DNA of 64,000 nt from Haloprofundus salinisoli (GCF_020097815.1 NZ_CP083663.1:2480001-2544000); one strand, 5' to 3'; shown: positions 42,729 through 51,905, counted from the stretch's first letter. Notes: generated from the letters alone by a model not told the origin. Made by a program: numbers and translations.

Positions 42729-43289
42729 ATGGAACTTCGTGTCAGAGACCACGTCCCGGCGACGACGGCCATCCTGACGCTCGTGTCGCTCGGGTTGGTC
42801 TTCGGCGCGGCGCTCGGTGCGATACCCGACGTGTTGCTTCCGACGGCCCCGAAACCGCTGTACGATGCGATTCCGCACGTCAACGCCGTCATCAGCACCG
42901 TCGCCATCGGGACGATACTCCTCGGCGTCCGCTCTATCCGTCGCGGCGACGTCGAGAGACACCGGACGCTGATGCTCACCACCGTCGTGCTGTTCGGTAC
43001 GTTTCTCGTCCTCTACCTCTACAAGGTCATCTCACAGGGAACCCAGGAGTTCCCCGGCCCCGCCGTAATAGATCAGTGGGTCTACCTGCCGACGCTCGCG
43101 ATTCACGTCGTTCTCGCCATCGTCTGCATCCCGCTTCTGTACTACGTACTGCTGTTGGCGCTGACACGTCCCGTCTCGCAGATCTACGGCACCCGTCACA
43201 AGCAGATCGGACGCGTCGCGGCGGCGCTGTGGCTCGTCTCGTTCGTCCTCGGCAACGTCGTCTACGTGCTTCTCTACGTCGTGTACTGA
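42729..43289 (+). CDS. DUF420 family membrane protein
   Basis: This 186-residue protein has five predicted membrane helices and the DUF420 features IPHVNAVISTVAIGTILLG, HRTLMLTTVVLFGTFLVLYL and YLPTLAIHVVLAIVCIPLLY, with conserved histidines in the helices. DUF420 proteins are often encoded with haem-copper oxidase genes and are thought to help in their assembly. No oxidase genes are here, so the role is open. ATG 42729 begins just before the first helix. Confidence 0.88.
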   Translation: MELRVRDHVPATTAILTLVSLGLVFGAALGAIPDVLLPTAPKPLYDAIPHVNAVISTVAIGTILLGVRSIRRGDVERHRTLMLTTVVLFGTFLVLYLYKVISQGTQEFPGPAVIDQWVYLPTLAIHVVLAIVCIPLLYYVLLLALTRPVSQIYGTRHKQIGRVAAALWLVSFVLGNVVYVLLYVVY

Positions 43290-43357
43290 GCGGACGGCGG
43301 TTCGGCCGTACCCTTCTGCTCGCTGACGTTATCCCCGCAAGCGACGTAGAGTCGTCT

Positions 43358-44227
43358 ATGCCGACGGTGCGGACGAACGACATCGAAACGTACTACGAAC
43401 GACGCGGGTCGGGCCCGCCGCTCGTGTTCACCCACGGCGCGATTCTCGACCACAGCCAGTGGACTCCGCAGATGGACGCTCTCAGCGACGAGTATACGAC
43501 CTACGCGTACGACGTTCGCGGCCACGGTCGGACCGGCGGGTCGAAACGAGCGCGGTACTCGATAGAGCTGTTCGCCGACGACCTGGACGCGTTCGTCACC
43601 GCGCTGGAGCTCGACCGACCTGTCCTCTGCGGACTGTCGATGGGCGGGTGTATCGCGCAGGTGTACGCGACCCGTCACGCCGACCGAATATCGGGCCTCG
43701 TGCTCGCCGACACGTTCACCCCCGAACTGCTCAGTCGAAGCGAGTGGCTACAGCGCTCGGTGCTGCTTCGCGCGACCGTTCCGCCGGTCCGACTGATCGG
43801 CTACGAACGCGTCGAGAAAGCGATGGTGTGGTTCCAAAAGCGACTGTCTGGAGAGGGCGTCAGCGGCAACTACGGGAACATCGAACGAATCCGGGAGACC
43901 GGACCGAAGATGGAGACCGACGAGTTCGCCAAAGCGATTCGGGCGCTCGCGGCGTTCCACGAGACCGCTGTCGACCTCTCGGCGATTACCGCCCCGACGC
44001 TCGTGCTGTACGGCGAGCACGAACCGCCGTTCCTCCGCCGCCACGTCCCGAAACTCCGGTCGGAGATACCGCACGCGACCGTCGAGATGGTTCCGGGTGC
44101 GGGACACGCCTCCAACCTCGATGACCCCGCGTTCTTCACGGCGGCGATACGGGAGTTTCTGTCCCGAGAAGTCGCTTTGAGTGCCCAAGAGAGCGCCGCC
44201 AGTGACGCACACAGTGACCGAGCGTAG
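43358..44227 (+). CDS. Alpha/beta hydrolase
   Basis: This 289-residue enzyme has PPLVFTHGAILDHSQW (oxyanion hole), YDVRGHGRTGGS, the nucleophile elbow CGLSMGGCIAQVYA and the catalytic His region PGAGHASNLDDP. The family includes esterases, lactonases and haloperoxidase-like enzymes, and the substrate is unknown. ATG 43358 is the natural start, since the frame upstream overlaps the DUF420 gene. The gap to the DUF420 stop is 68 bases, and it is convergent with purF. Confidence 0.88.
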   Translation: MPTVRTNDIETYYERRGSGPPLVFTHGAILDHSQWTPQMDALSDEYTTYAYDVRGHGRTGGSKRARYSIELFADDLDAFVTALELDRPVLCGLSMGGCIAQVYATRHADRISGLVLADTFTPELLSRSEWLQRSVLLRATVPPVRLIGYERVEKAMVWFQKRLSGEGVSGNYGNIERIRETGPKMETDEFAKAIRALAAFHETAVDLSAITAPTLVLYGEHEPPFLRRHVPKLRSEIPHATVEMVPGAGHASNLDDPAFFTAAIREFLSREVALSAQESAASDAHSDRA

Positions 44228-44235
44228 GAGAGCCG

Positions 44236-45744
44236 TCAGTCGTCGGCGGGCGCTTCCGCGCCGATGGCTGGCCGGGTGACGTCGCGGTCGGTCGTCTCGC
44301 CGTCGATGTCGTACGGATACTCGCCGGTGACACAGCCGAGACAGAGGTCGGCGCGCGACTGTTCGAGACACGCCGCGATGGAGTCGATAGAGAGGTATTC
44401 GAGGCTGTCGGCACCGATCTCGTCGCGGACCTCCGCGACGGAGCGGTTCGCGGCGATGAGTTCCTCGCGCGTGTGCATGTCGATGCCCATGTAACAGGGC
44501 GCGATGATGGGCGGCGCGCCGATGCGCATGTGGACCTCCTCGGCTCCGGCGTCGCGCAGCAGCTGCACCAACTGCGTCGACGTGGTGCCGCGGACGATGC
44601 TGTCGTCGATGAGCGTCACCGTCTTTCCTTCCACCGTGCTGCGAATCGGGTTCAGTTTCAGCCGAACCGCGCGCTCGCGTTCGTCCTGTGTCGGCATGAT
44701 GAACGTCCGTCCGACGTACCGATTCTTCATCAGCCCCTCCGCGAACTCGACGCCGTCGTCGTCTTCCGCGCGAGGTTCGCCGTCGGCGGTCGTCTCGCCC
44801 GCCGCCTCGGCGTAGCCGGTGGCGAAGGCACGTCCCGAGTCCGGAACCGGCATCACGACGTCCGTCTCGACGCCGCTCTCCTCCCAGAGCGCGCGGCCGA
44901 GGTTCCGTCGAACCTCGTAGACCAGCGTCCCGTCGATGACCGAGTCGGGTCGCGAGAAGTAGACGTGCTCGAAGAAGCAGTGCGCGGAGTTCTCCTTCTC
45001 CACCAGCTGGTAGGAGTCGAAGCCGCTACCGTCGTTTTCGAGGACGACGAGTTCGCCCGGTCGCACGTCGCGGACGAGTTCGCCGTCGAGCGTGTCGATG
45101 GCGGCGGACTCGGAGGCGATGACGTAGCCGTCGTCGAGTTTACCGATGCAGAGCGGGCGGTTCCCCTCGGGGTCCCGAACTCCCAAGACGGTGTCGTCGT
45201 GGCTGATGGTGAGCGCGTAGGACCCGTGGATTCGCTCCATCGTGCGTTTGACCGCGCGGACGAGGTCGGCTTCGAGCAGATTCCGGGCGAGGTCGTGGGC
45301 GATGACCTCGGTGTCGCCGTTCGAGGTGAACGCGTGGCCGAGGTCTTCGAGTTCCGAGCGGAGTTCGTCGGCGTTGACGAGGTTGCCGTTGTGCGCGAGC
45401 CCGAGCGACCCCGACTTGAACGAGACGGCGAACGGTTGCGCACAGCAACTGTTGACGCCGCCGGCCGTCGGGTAACGGGCGTGGCCGATGCCGGCGGTGC
45501 CGCCCAGCGTAGAGAGCGACTCCTCGTCGAACACGTCGCCGACGAGACCCATCTCCACGTGGCTGTGCTGTTGGAAGCCGTCGTGGGTGACGATGCCCGC
45601 CGACTCCTGTCCGCGGTGTTGGAGCGCGTACAGCGAGTAGTACAACGGCCGCGCGGCCTGGCGTTCGTCGAGCGACACGCCGACGACACCGCACTTTTCG
45701 TTGAGACCGTCTCCGACCCGACGGATATCCCGCCCCTGGTGCAT
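44236..45744 (-). CDS. purF: Amidophosphoribosyltransferase (glutamine PRPP amidotransferase)
   Basis: This 502-residue enzyme starts de novo purine synthesis by making phosphoribosylamine from PRPP and glutamine. The Ntn nucleophile is Cys18 after a short propeptide (EKCGVVGVSL). The PRPP motif is TVTLIDDSIVRGTTS. Cysteines in HCFFEHVYFSRP, PIIAPCYMG and DLCLGC match the four iron-sulfur cluster ligands of the B. subtilis type. The acidic insert at about residues 310-325 is haloarchaeal. Its leader contains tandem dyads that may regulate it. Confidence 0.95.
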   Translation of the reverse strand: MHQGRDIRRVGDGLNEKCGVVGVSLDERQAARPLYYSLYALQHRGQESAGIVTHDGFQQHSHVEMGLVGDVFDEESLSTLGGTAGIGHARYPTAGGVNSCCAQPFAVSFKSGSLGLAHNGNLVNADELRSELEDLGHAFTSNGDTEVIAHDLARNLLEADLVRAVKRTMERIHGSYALTISHDDTVLGVRDPEGNRPLCIGKLDDGYVIASESAAIDTLDGELVRDVRPGELVVLENDGSGFDSYQLVEKENSAHCFFEHVYFSRPDSVIDGTLVYEVRRNLGRALWEESGVETDVVMPVPDSGRAFATGYAEAAGETTADGEPRAEDDDGVEFAEGLMKNRYVGRTFIMPTQDERERAVRLKLNPIRSTVEGKTVTLIDDSIVRGTTSTQLVQLLRDAGAEEVHMRIGAPPIIAPCYMGIDMHTREELIAANRSVAEVRDEIGADSLEYLSIDSIAACLEQSRADLCLGCVTGEYPYDIDGETTDRDVTRPAIGAEAPADD

Positions 45745-45761
45745 AGGTGGGTGTCAGATGT

Positions 45762-45835
45762 CCACGGGTAAAAACACCCGTGGTTGTGCTGTATTCCGAC
45801 TTTTGTCGGATACAGATATGCACAATTATGTATAT
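45762..45835. promoter_or_regulatory. purF promoter/leader with three consecutive dyads
   Basis: From the gene outward: CCACGGGT-loop-ACCCGTGG (45762-45783, perfect 8-base arms); a bulged hairpin CTGTATTCCGAC-TTTT-GTCGGATACAG (45789-45815); and a 20-base imperfect palindrome centred on AATT (45816-45835) that overlaps the TATA-like ATATACATAA on the minus strand. The first two would be transcribed into the leader. They could be operators or RNA attenuator hairpins. Confidence 0.6.
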
Positions 45836-46133
45836 TTCCGCGGTGGCGACGATGGTCGAAAGAGGCGGATCTGCTTCCGTCGTCGGATTCGAGGACTCGT
45901 CGTCGGGTTCGGGGAGCCGTCGTCGGGCCCGGTCGGCCGACTCACCGACTCGTCGAGTCTCCTCGTTCGCTCGGGTCCGTGGCGACGCTCGAACCGGGTG
46001 AGTCGGGAGGCCAGGTGAGTCGGGAGGCCGGGTAGGTCAAACGGCTCCGTCGCTCTGTGCGGACGGTCTGAGACGCGGAGCGCCGCCGCTGGGGACGTTG
46101 CTGAGAGAGAAAGATCGTCGCAGGAAGCGGGGC
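45836..46133. other. Non-coding gap between purF promoter and rpl37e
   Basis: About 300 bases without a credible gene on either strand. The only structure noticed is a tandem pair of 16-base repeats GGTGAGTCGGGAGGCC (45998-46013 and 46015-46030). No RNase P, SRP or other RNA signature was recognised. Confidence 0.4.
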
Positions 46134-46307
46134 TTACTCGCCCGCTTTCGACTGCCACGCGTACTCGCGACGTTTCGCCGACTTGCCGAAGCCGCAGGAC
46201 GAGCAGACCTTCTTCTTCACGTGATAAGATTTCTCGCCGCAGCGACGACATTTGACGTGCGTCGTCTTGTTCTTCTTGCCCTGACTCGGGGTTCCTGCTC
46301 CCGTCAT
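46134..46307 (-). CDS. rpl37e: 50S ribosomal protein L37e
   Basis: This 57-residue zinc-ribbon protein has CRRCG and CSSCG motifs (in [19 protein letters not shown] and [17 protein letters not shown]) and a basic composition, matching L37e of the large subunit. It starts with [20 protein letters not shown]. The ATG (46307) overlaps the stop of the Lsm gene (ATGA). The lsm-rpl37e pair is conserved in archaea, which supports this short gene. Confidence 0.95.
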   Translation of the reverse strand: MTGAGTPSQGKKNKTTHVKCRRCGEKSYHVKKKVCSSCGFGKSAKRREYAWQSKAGE

Positions 46308-46531
46308 GCTGTTATCGTGACCACGTTATCGCCGCGTATAATCGTTGTGTCTTCGACTTCCTCCACGTCGAGGCCGCCGGAGACGTCGCCGTCGAGACTC
46401 GCTTCGAGTACGACGTTCATGTGCTGGTCGTAGCCCGCCAACGTGCCGAAGTACGAGGTGCCGTCCTTCAACTGCACGGTGACCGACTCGTTCAGAGATG
46501 CCTCGAGGACGTCGAGGGGTCGTCCGCTCAT
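46304..46531 (-). CDS. lsm: Lsm/Sm-like archaeal protein
   Basis: This 75-residue Sm-fold protein has the Sm1 motif [26 protein letters not shown] (shown here by its segments [14 protein letters not shown] and HMNVVLEA) and the Sm2 motif [12 protein letters not shown]. It forms heptameric rings that bind U-rich and small RNAs, as characterised for haloarchaeal Lsm. The TATA-like TATTTTTAATAG (minus strand, about 46549-46560) lies about 20-28 bases upstream, so the transcript is nearly leaderless. It is coupled to rpl37e. Confidence 0.95.
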   Translation of the reverse strand: MSGRPLDVLEASLNESVTVQLKDGTSYFGTLAGYDQHMNVVLEASLDGDVSGGLDVEEVEDTTIIRGDNVVTITA

Positions 46532-46743
46532 AACCTGTACGCCACCGGTTCGACTATTAAAAATACCGGATACAACGTCGAAATCACAGCTCCGTGTCGC
46601 GGTTCGTCGCGGCTCACAGCAGTTTCGGAGGCCTAGACTACCGGCCGCGAGCGCCGAATACAGACCGAAATCGGGGTCGAGAGCGTCGAACTGGCCGTCG
46701 AGCGGTGCTAGCTCCCTCCGCCGGGAGGCCGACGACGGCCGCG

Positions 46744-47220
46744 TTACCGACGGACGAACTCCGAGAATTTCTCGCGTAGCCCGCCGTCTTCACCGAGTCG
46801 GAGATAGTAGGCGTTGCCGCCGTCCTCGTAGTAGTCGTCGATGCGGCGGGTTATCTCGAAGCCGATGTGTTCGTAGAAGTCGAGCGCCGCCCTGTTCGTC
46901 GTCCGCGCGTGACAGGTGACCGTCCGGTGTTCGTCGGCGACGGTGGCGACCAGCCGTTGACCGTAGCCCTCGCCGCGAATCTCGGGGGCGACGGCCAGAA
47001 AGAGGATGTAACCGTCGCGCCGCGTCGAGATGAAGCCGACGAGTCGTTCGTCTTCGTATAACAGATGCGTCTGCGAACGTCGATACGCGTCCATGAAGAA
47101 GCCGCGTCGCTGCTTCAACACACCCTCCCGCTCGCGGATGCGCTCTTTCAGCGCCCAGGCGTCCTCTCCGTGCGTGGACTGCCCCGGCTTGTCGACGCGC
47201 AGTTCGACGTTGACGCTCAC
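46744..47220 (-). CDS. GNAT family N-acetyltransferase
   Basis: This protein of about 158 residues has the acetyl-CoA binding motif PEIRGEGYGQRLV and the following TTNRAALDFYEHIGFEITRR, typical of RimI-like GNATs. The GTG start at 47220 is chosen since a TATA box (CTTATATC, minus strand, 47244-47251) lies 25 bases upstream, so the transcript would begin at the start codon. Longer versions of the frame extend into the promoter. The substrate is unknown, and protein N-terminal acetylation is possible. Confidence 0.85.
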   Translation of the reverse strand: MSVNVELRVDKPGQSTHGEDAWALKERIREREGVLKQRRGFFMDAYRRSQTHLLYEDERLVGFISTRRDGYILFLAVAPEIRGEGYGQRLVATVADEHRTVTCHARTTNRAALDFYEHIGFEITRRIDDYYEDGGNAYYLRLGEDGGLREKFSEFVRR

Positions 47221-47243
47221 TACCACTCCGTAGCATTGAGGTA

Positions 47244-47251
47244 GATATAAG
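47244..47251 (-). promoter_or_regulatory. TATA box of the GNAT gene (leaderless transcript)
   Basis: CTTATATC on the minus strand is centred about 27 bases before GTG 47220, the expected distance to the transcription start. It decides the start codon choice. Confidence 0.6.
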
Positions 47252-47351
47252 TCCACCGTCCCCGACCGACCTTCGTCACCCGGGGACAGTACCATCAGAG
47301 AGTAATTTACCTGCAGAAGCAATTTAATGGCTCAAACGCGTTAGAGGACGT

Positions 47352-48236
47352 ATGGACGAGTCGCGGCGGCGTGTCGACCAACGGGTCCGAAAGACGGTGC
47401 GAGACCGCCTGACAGACGCCGTCGTCTCCGGCGTCGCGGTCGTCATTCCGCTCGTCATCACTCTCTTCGTGTTCATGGTGGCGCTCGACGCCATCTCACA
47501 GTATCTCGACATACTCTCGGACTACCTCGTGCAGTTGCCGTGGATATCGGAGGTTCCGACGGCCAGATACGTAAACCGGGAGTTGGCTATCGAACTGCTC
47601 ACGCCGGTCGTTCTCGCCGGAATTATCCTCTTCGTCGGGTTCGTCGTCGAGGGCTCGAAGTACGGCGAACGCGCCGTCGATTACTTCGACGCCGTTCTCG
47701 GCGCGGTTCCCGGCGTCGGGGCTGTGTACGAGAGTTTCCGGCAGATGAGCGACGTGGTCCTCGAAAGCGACGTCCGGAACTTCCGCGACGTGAAGCTGGT
47801 CGAGTTCCCCGCCGACGGCGTCTACACGCTCGGCTTCGTCACCACCGAGACGCCGCCGCGACTCACCGACGCCACCGACCACGACGAGATGCTGACGATG
47901 TTTCTCCCGCTGGCACCGAACCCGGTGGTGGGCGGCCATCTCGTTCACCTCCCGACGTCGAAGGTCCACGATGTCGAGATGACCGTCGAGGAGGGCATTC
48001 GCGCCATCGTGACCAGCGGCGTCGCCATCGGACCGGCCTCCGAGGGGGACGTCGGACTCTCCGAGAGCCAACTGCGGAGTCTCTCCGCCATAGAGGCGAG
48101 CGCCGAACCGAAGCGTCGGACCAACGGCGAGGACGAGACCGACAGCCTCAACGACGGTCTCGGCTCCGACGCCGACGGGGACGCGACTGACCGTGACGGA
48201 GACGCGATTATGGCCCCGAGCGACGATAGCGAGTAG
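47352..48236 (+). CDS. DUF502 family membrane protein
   Basis: This 294-residue protein has two N-terminal membrane helices (AVVIPLVITLFVFMVALDAI and LLTPVVLAGIILFVGFVVEG) followed by the DUF502 soluble domain with GVGAVYESFRQMSDVVLES, VEFPADGVYTLGFVT and MFLPLAPNPVVGGHLVHLP. The C-terminal 50 residues are acidic and disordered. The function of DUF502 is not known. It is followed within 25 bases by archease, perhaps as an operon. Confidence 0.88.
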   Translation: MDESRRRVDQRVRKTVRDRLTDAVVSGVAVVIPLVITLFVFMVALDAISQYLDILSDYLVQLPWISEVPTARYVNRELAIELLTPVVLAGIILFVGFVVEGSKYGERAVDYFDAVLGAVPGVGAVYESFRQMSDVVLESDVRNFRDVKLVEFPADGVYTLGFVTTETPPRLTDATDHDEMLTMFLPLAPNPVVGGHLVHLPTSKVHDVEMTVEEGIRAIVTSGVAIGPASEGDVGLSESQLRSLSAIEASAEPKRRTNGEDETDSLNDGLGSDADGDATDRDGDAIMAPSDDSE

Positions 48237-48260
48237 TACGTCGGCGGTGGAGTTCGACAC

Positions 48261-48671
48261 ATGAGCTACGAACTGCGTTCGCACACCGCCGACGTCGCCG
48301 TCGCCGCGGAGGGGCCAACGCTCGATGCCGTCTTCGCCGCCGTCGCCGACGGTCTCGCGGCGGCGATGGCCGAATCGGTTCCCGACACCGGAAACCGCTT
48401 TTCGCTCCGGGTTCGCGCCGAGAGTCGGGACGCGACGCTGTTCGACTACCTGGACGAACTCATCTACGAACGCGACGTCCGGGAGGTGCTCCCCGTCGAA
48501 AACCGCGCGACGGTCCACCGCGACGGCGACGAGTGGGTCGTCGACGCCGACGCTCGCGGCGTCCCGCTGGCGGGTCTCGGCGCGCGCGAGGTGAAAGCCG
48601 TCACCTACTCGGAGATGAGACTGGAAGAGACCGCAGACGGCTGGCGCGCGTACGTCGTCTTCGACGTGTGA
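48261..48671 (+). CDS. Archease
   Basis: This 136-residue protein is a cofactor of the RNA ligase RtcB, enabling multiple turnovers. It shows the start MSYELRSHTADVAVAAEGPT with the metal-binding Asp, FDYLDELIYERDVREVLP and LAGLGAREVKAVTYSEMRL. Length is usual. rtcB itself lies 1.3 kb downstream, with one membrane protein gene between them, so the functional pair is preserved locally. Confidence 0.95.
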   Translation: MSYELRSHTADVAVAAEGPTLDAVFAAVADGLAAAMAESVPDTGNRFSLRVRAESRDATLFDYLDELIYERDVREVLPVENRATVHRDGDEWVVDADARGVPLAGLGAREVKAVTYSEMRLEETADGWRAYVVFDV

Positions 48672-48814
48672 CCCCGATTCGCGTCGGCGCTTCGACGCGA
48701 AAACCACATCGTCCGGGGTCCGAGTCGCGTAACTGTCACGGACGTTCGTCTCGTTTTCCGGCGAGAGCGGGTGCGTGCGTAGGCTTTAGAAGCGTCGGGT
48801 TCGGATCGTCACGT

Positions 48815-49882
48815 ATGAGACGCCGCGCAGTTCAGGCGGTGTTTGCGACTGTCGTGTTGCTCGTTTCGCCCGCTGTTGCGAGTGCACACGTGAAATACGT
48901 CGTCGAGGGTGGCGGCGCGGGCAACGTCGTCCGTCTGCTGGCGACCGTCGCGTCCGACCCGGTGAGTCTCGCGCTCGTTCTCGGGACCGGTGTCGGGGTG
49001 GTCGTCGCCGCCGCGGGGTATCTCCGCTACCGACCCGCCGGCGACGACGTCCGCGCGTTCCGTACGGTGATGGACGACTACCGCGACCTGCTGCCGTGGT
49101 TGCTCCGGTTGAGCGTCGGCCTTCCGCTGGTCGGTGCGGGCTTCGCGGGGTATTTCTTCACGCCGCTGGTCCCCGCGCCGACCCGTCTGTTCGGCGTCGC
49201 CGTCGGCTTTCTGCTGCTCTTCGGGTTGGCGACCCGTCTCGCCGCTACCGTCGGCCTCGTCGGGTATCTCGTGGGCCTGATGTTCCGACCCGAACTCCTC
49301 TTGGCCTTCGAGTACGTCCCGGCGTTTCTCGCCATCGTCCTCGTGGGGGGCGGCCGCCCGAGCGCCGACCAGCTCATCGCGCGGATGGCCGACGACGACC
49401 GGACGCTCTACTCGCGCGTCGACCCCTTCTACCGGCGCGTCGCCGTCCCCTTCGAGCGCCGCATCGCCCCGTACCGTCCCTTCGTCCCGACGATTCTGCG
49501 CGTCGGCATGGGGCTGTCGTTCGTCTATCTCGGGGTGGCACAGAAACTGATGAACCCCGTCGAGGCGCTCGCCGTCGTGGAGAAGTACAATCTCACCGCC
49601 GTCGTTCCCGTCATCCCCGAACTGTGGGTCGTCGGTGCGGGGCTGGCCGAAGCCGTCGTCGGTCTCGCATTGCTGTTCGGTGCGTTCACCCGCGCCTCGT
49701 CGCTCGTCGCGTTCGGCCTCTTCACGACGACGCTGTTCGGACTGCCCGACGACCCCGTGCTGGCGCACATCTCGCTATTCGGTCTCGTCTCGGCGCTGCT
49801 GGTCACCGGGGGCGGACCGTTCTCGTTCGACGCCTGGGTGGCGCCAGAGACTCGTTCGGAACGGAGCGTCGCCGCTGACTGA
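48815..49882 (+). CDS. DoxX family membrane protein with signal peptide
   Basis: This 355-residue protein has an N-terminal signal-like sequence (VQAVFATVVLLVSPAVASAH), then about nine membrane helices. The C-terminal half resembles DoxX (ILRVGMGLSFVYLGVAQKL, then ELWVVGAGLAEAVVGLALLF). A luminal/extracytoplasmic HVKYV start suggests cleavage after ASA. DoxX domains occur in respiratory and oxidative-stress proteins. The role of this fused form is unknown. It separates archease from rtcB. Confidence 0.82.
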   Translation: MRRRAVQAVFATVVLLVSPAVASAHVKYVVEGGGAGNVVRLLATVASDPVSLALVLGTGVGVVVAAAGYLRYRPAGDDVRAFRTVMDDYRDLLPWLLRLSVGLPLVGAGFAGYFFTPLVPAPTRLFGVAVGFLLLFGLATRLAATVGLVGYLVGLMFRPELLLAFEYVPAFLAIVLVGGGRPSADQLIARMADDDRTLYSRVDPFYRRVAVPFERRIAPYRPFVPTILRVGMGLSFVYLGVAQKLMNPVEALAVVEKYNLTAVVPVIPELWVVGAGLAEAVVGLALLFGAFTRASSLVAFGLFTTTLFGLPDDPVLAHISLFGLVSALLVTGGGPFSFDAWVAPETRSERSVAAD

Positions 49883-49991
49883 GACCGACCGGCGACTGAG
49901 GCCGACCGCCGGCCGGACATTCACGGCCGGTGAACGGTCGGCGGATTCGACTTGGGACAACGTATTACCGACTCTCGTGCTACGGGGGCAC

Positions 49992-51452
49992 ATGACGACG
50001 CGCGAGTTCGACGGCATCCGTCTCGAACAGGTTCGAGAGAACGTCTGGGAAATCCCGCGGGAGGGAGAGATGCGCGTCCCCGCCCGCGTCCTCGCCAGCG
50101 AACAGTTGCTCGAACAGATCGGCGACGACAAGACGCTTCAGCAGTTGAAGAACGCGACGCATCTGCCGGGGATGACCGAACACGCGCTCTGCATGCCCGA
50201 CGGACACCAGGGCTACGGCTTCCCCGTCGGCGGCGTCGGGGCGACGGACGCCGAAAACGGGTGTATCTCGCCGGGGGCGGTCGGCTACGACATCAACTGC
50301 GGCGTCAGAATGATGCGAACGAACCTCTCCTACGACGACCTGCAGGGGCGCGAGGAGGAGCTCGTCGACGAACTGTTCCGGGCGATCCCCTCCGGACTCG
50401 GCGGCGGCGGCGTCGTCGAATCCGATATCGACACGGTGGACGCCGTCTTGGAGCGCGGGGTCGACTGGGCGCTCGAAGCGGGGTACGCCGTCGAAGACGA
50501 CCTCTTGCACTGCGAGGACGAGGGGCGGCGACCGGACGCCGACCCCGACGCCGTGTCGGAGAAGGCCAAGAACAGGGGGCGAAAGCAGCTCGGGAGTCTC
50601 GGGTCTGGAAACCACTTTCTCGAAGTCCAGCGCGTCACCGACGTGTTCCGCGAGGGCGTCGCCGACGCCTACGGACTCTCCGAGGACCAGATCGTCGTGC
50701 TCATCCACTGCGGGAGTCGCGGCCTCGGCCACCAACTGTGCAACGACTATCTCCGGAAGATAGAGAAGCGCCACGGCGACCTGCTCGCGGAGTTACCCGA
50801 CCGCGAACTGGCTGCCGCGCCCGCGGGCAGCGAACTGGCCGAGGCGTACTACGGCGCGATGTGCGCCGCCATCAACTTCGCGTGGACGAACCGACAGTTG
50901 GTGATGCACCGTACCCGGGAGGTGTTCGAGCGCGTCTTCGACCGCGACTGGGAGGCGATGGAGATGGAGCTGCTGTACGACGTCGCGCACAACATCGCCA
51001 AGAAGGAGCACCACGACGTCGACGGCGAGGAGCGAGAGCTGTACGTCCACCGGAAAGGCGCGACGCGGGCGTTCCCGGCGGACCACCCGGAGGTACCGAG
51101 CGCGTACCGCGGCGTCGGCCAACCCGTCATCATCCCCGGGAGCATGGGTGCAGGCAGTTACGTGCTGTGCGGGGGAGAACAGTCGCTGTCGCTGTCGTTC
51201 GGGTCGACGGCCCACGGCGCGGGGCGGGTGATGAGTCGGACTCGCGCCAAGCAGGAGTACTGGGGAGAGACGGTTCAGTCGGAACTCCGCGACCAGAACA
51301 GAATCTACGTGAAGGCTCAAAGCGGCGCGACCGTCGCCGAGGAGGCCCCGGGCGTCTACAAGGACGTCGACGAGGTCGTCCGTGTCTCCGACGCGCTGGA
51401 CATCGGCGACAAAGTCGCGCGAACCTATCCGGTCTGTAACATCAAAGGCTAA
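49992..51452 (+). CDS. rtcB: tRNA-splicing ligase RtcB
   Basis: This 486-residue ligase joins 2',3'-cyclic phosphate and 5'-OH RNA ends during tRNA intron removal. The metal-binding DINCGVRMM has Cys103. HCGSRGLGHQLCNDY gives histidine ligands, GNHFLEVQ is conserved, and the GMP-accepting region is FGSTAHGAGR. No intein is present, although inteins are common in haloarchaeal rtcB. ATG 49992 starts just after a TATA-like region. It is convergent with a small unknown gene, and an A-run follows the stop. Confidence 0.95.
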   Translation: MTTREFDGIRLEQVRENVWEIPREGEMRVPARVLASEQLLEQIGDDKTLQQLKNATHLPGMTEHALCMPDGHQGYGFPVGGVGATDAENGCISPGAVGYDINCGVRMMRTNLSYDDLQGREEELVDELFRAIPSGLGGGGVVESDIDTVDAVLERGVDWALEAGYAVEDDLLHCEDEGRRPDADPDAVSEKAKNRGRKQLGSLGSGNHFLEVQRVTDVFREGVADAYGLSEDQIVVLIHCGSRGLGHQLCNDYLRKIEKRHGDLLAELPDRELAAAPAGSELAEAYYGAMCAAINFAWTNRQLVMHRTREVFERVFDRDWEAMEMELLYDVAHNIAKKEHHDVDGEERELYVHRKGATRAFPADHPEVPSAYRGVGQPVIIPGSMGAGSYVLCGGEQSLSLSFGSTAHGAGRVMSRTRAKQEYWGETVQSELRDQNRIYVKAQSGATVAEEAPGVYKDVDEVVRVSDALDIGDKVARTYPVCNIKG

Positions 51453-51607
51453 AAAATCGTTCGTCGGAGCGAAACGACCGCCGCTCAGTCGTACCGAGCG
51501 GGCTCGGGCGCGTGTTCGCGCGACGGGATGCGAACGCGCGAGTTCAGTTGCTCGAGGTTCGAACAGATACAGCTGTAATTTCGTGAGTGGGTTTCAGACA
51601 TCGAAAA

Positions 51608-51829
51608 TCACCGCCAAGCGTCGACCGAGACGCATTCGGACGCGCTCATCGAGATCCACGCGTCGTCGCAACCGATGTCTGCAACGACGAGTGCTTCTTC
51701 TCCGTCTACCTCGTCGAACGCACACGTCACTTCCGCGTCGCTCGACTCGGCGGCGTGCTCGTTCGCAAACCCACGCTCGATGCGCGGAGGGCGTCGGGTA
51801 ACCCGACGTTTCGGGGTTCGGGAATCCAT
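51608..51829 (-). CDS. Small haloarchaeal protein of unknown function
   Basis: This protein of about 73 residues has an Arg-rich start (MDSRTPKRRVTRRPPRIER) and a C-terminal beta-rich part (VTCAFDEVDGEEALVVADIG, then CDDAWISM). It resembles short haloarchaeal proteins that carry a VIADI..DDAW motif (perhaps the DUF7556 group), with no known role. The ATG at 51829 is preferred to 51859 because the TATA-like AATATATT (minus strand, 51873-51880) puts transcription start near 51850. Confidence 0.6.
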   Translation of the reverse strand: MDSRTPKRRVTRRPPRIERGFANEHAAESSDAEVTCAFDEVDGEEALVVADIGCDDAWISMSASECVSVDAWR

Positions 51830-51905
51830 CGTGTTCTGAAAGAGAACGTCCGATGCCATACGACCATTGCCCAATATATTAGGTACGTCGTCAGACGTCT
51901 CGGAG

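Noticed and set aside
45836-46133. RNase P or SRP RNA in the gap between purF and rpl37e
   Set aside because: None of the conserved RNA signature words are present, and the only structure is a short tandem repeat.
49992-51452. Intein in rtcB
   Set aside because: The reading frame is continuous at 486 residues with all catalytic motifs correctly spaced.
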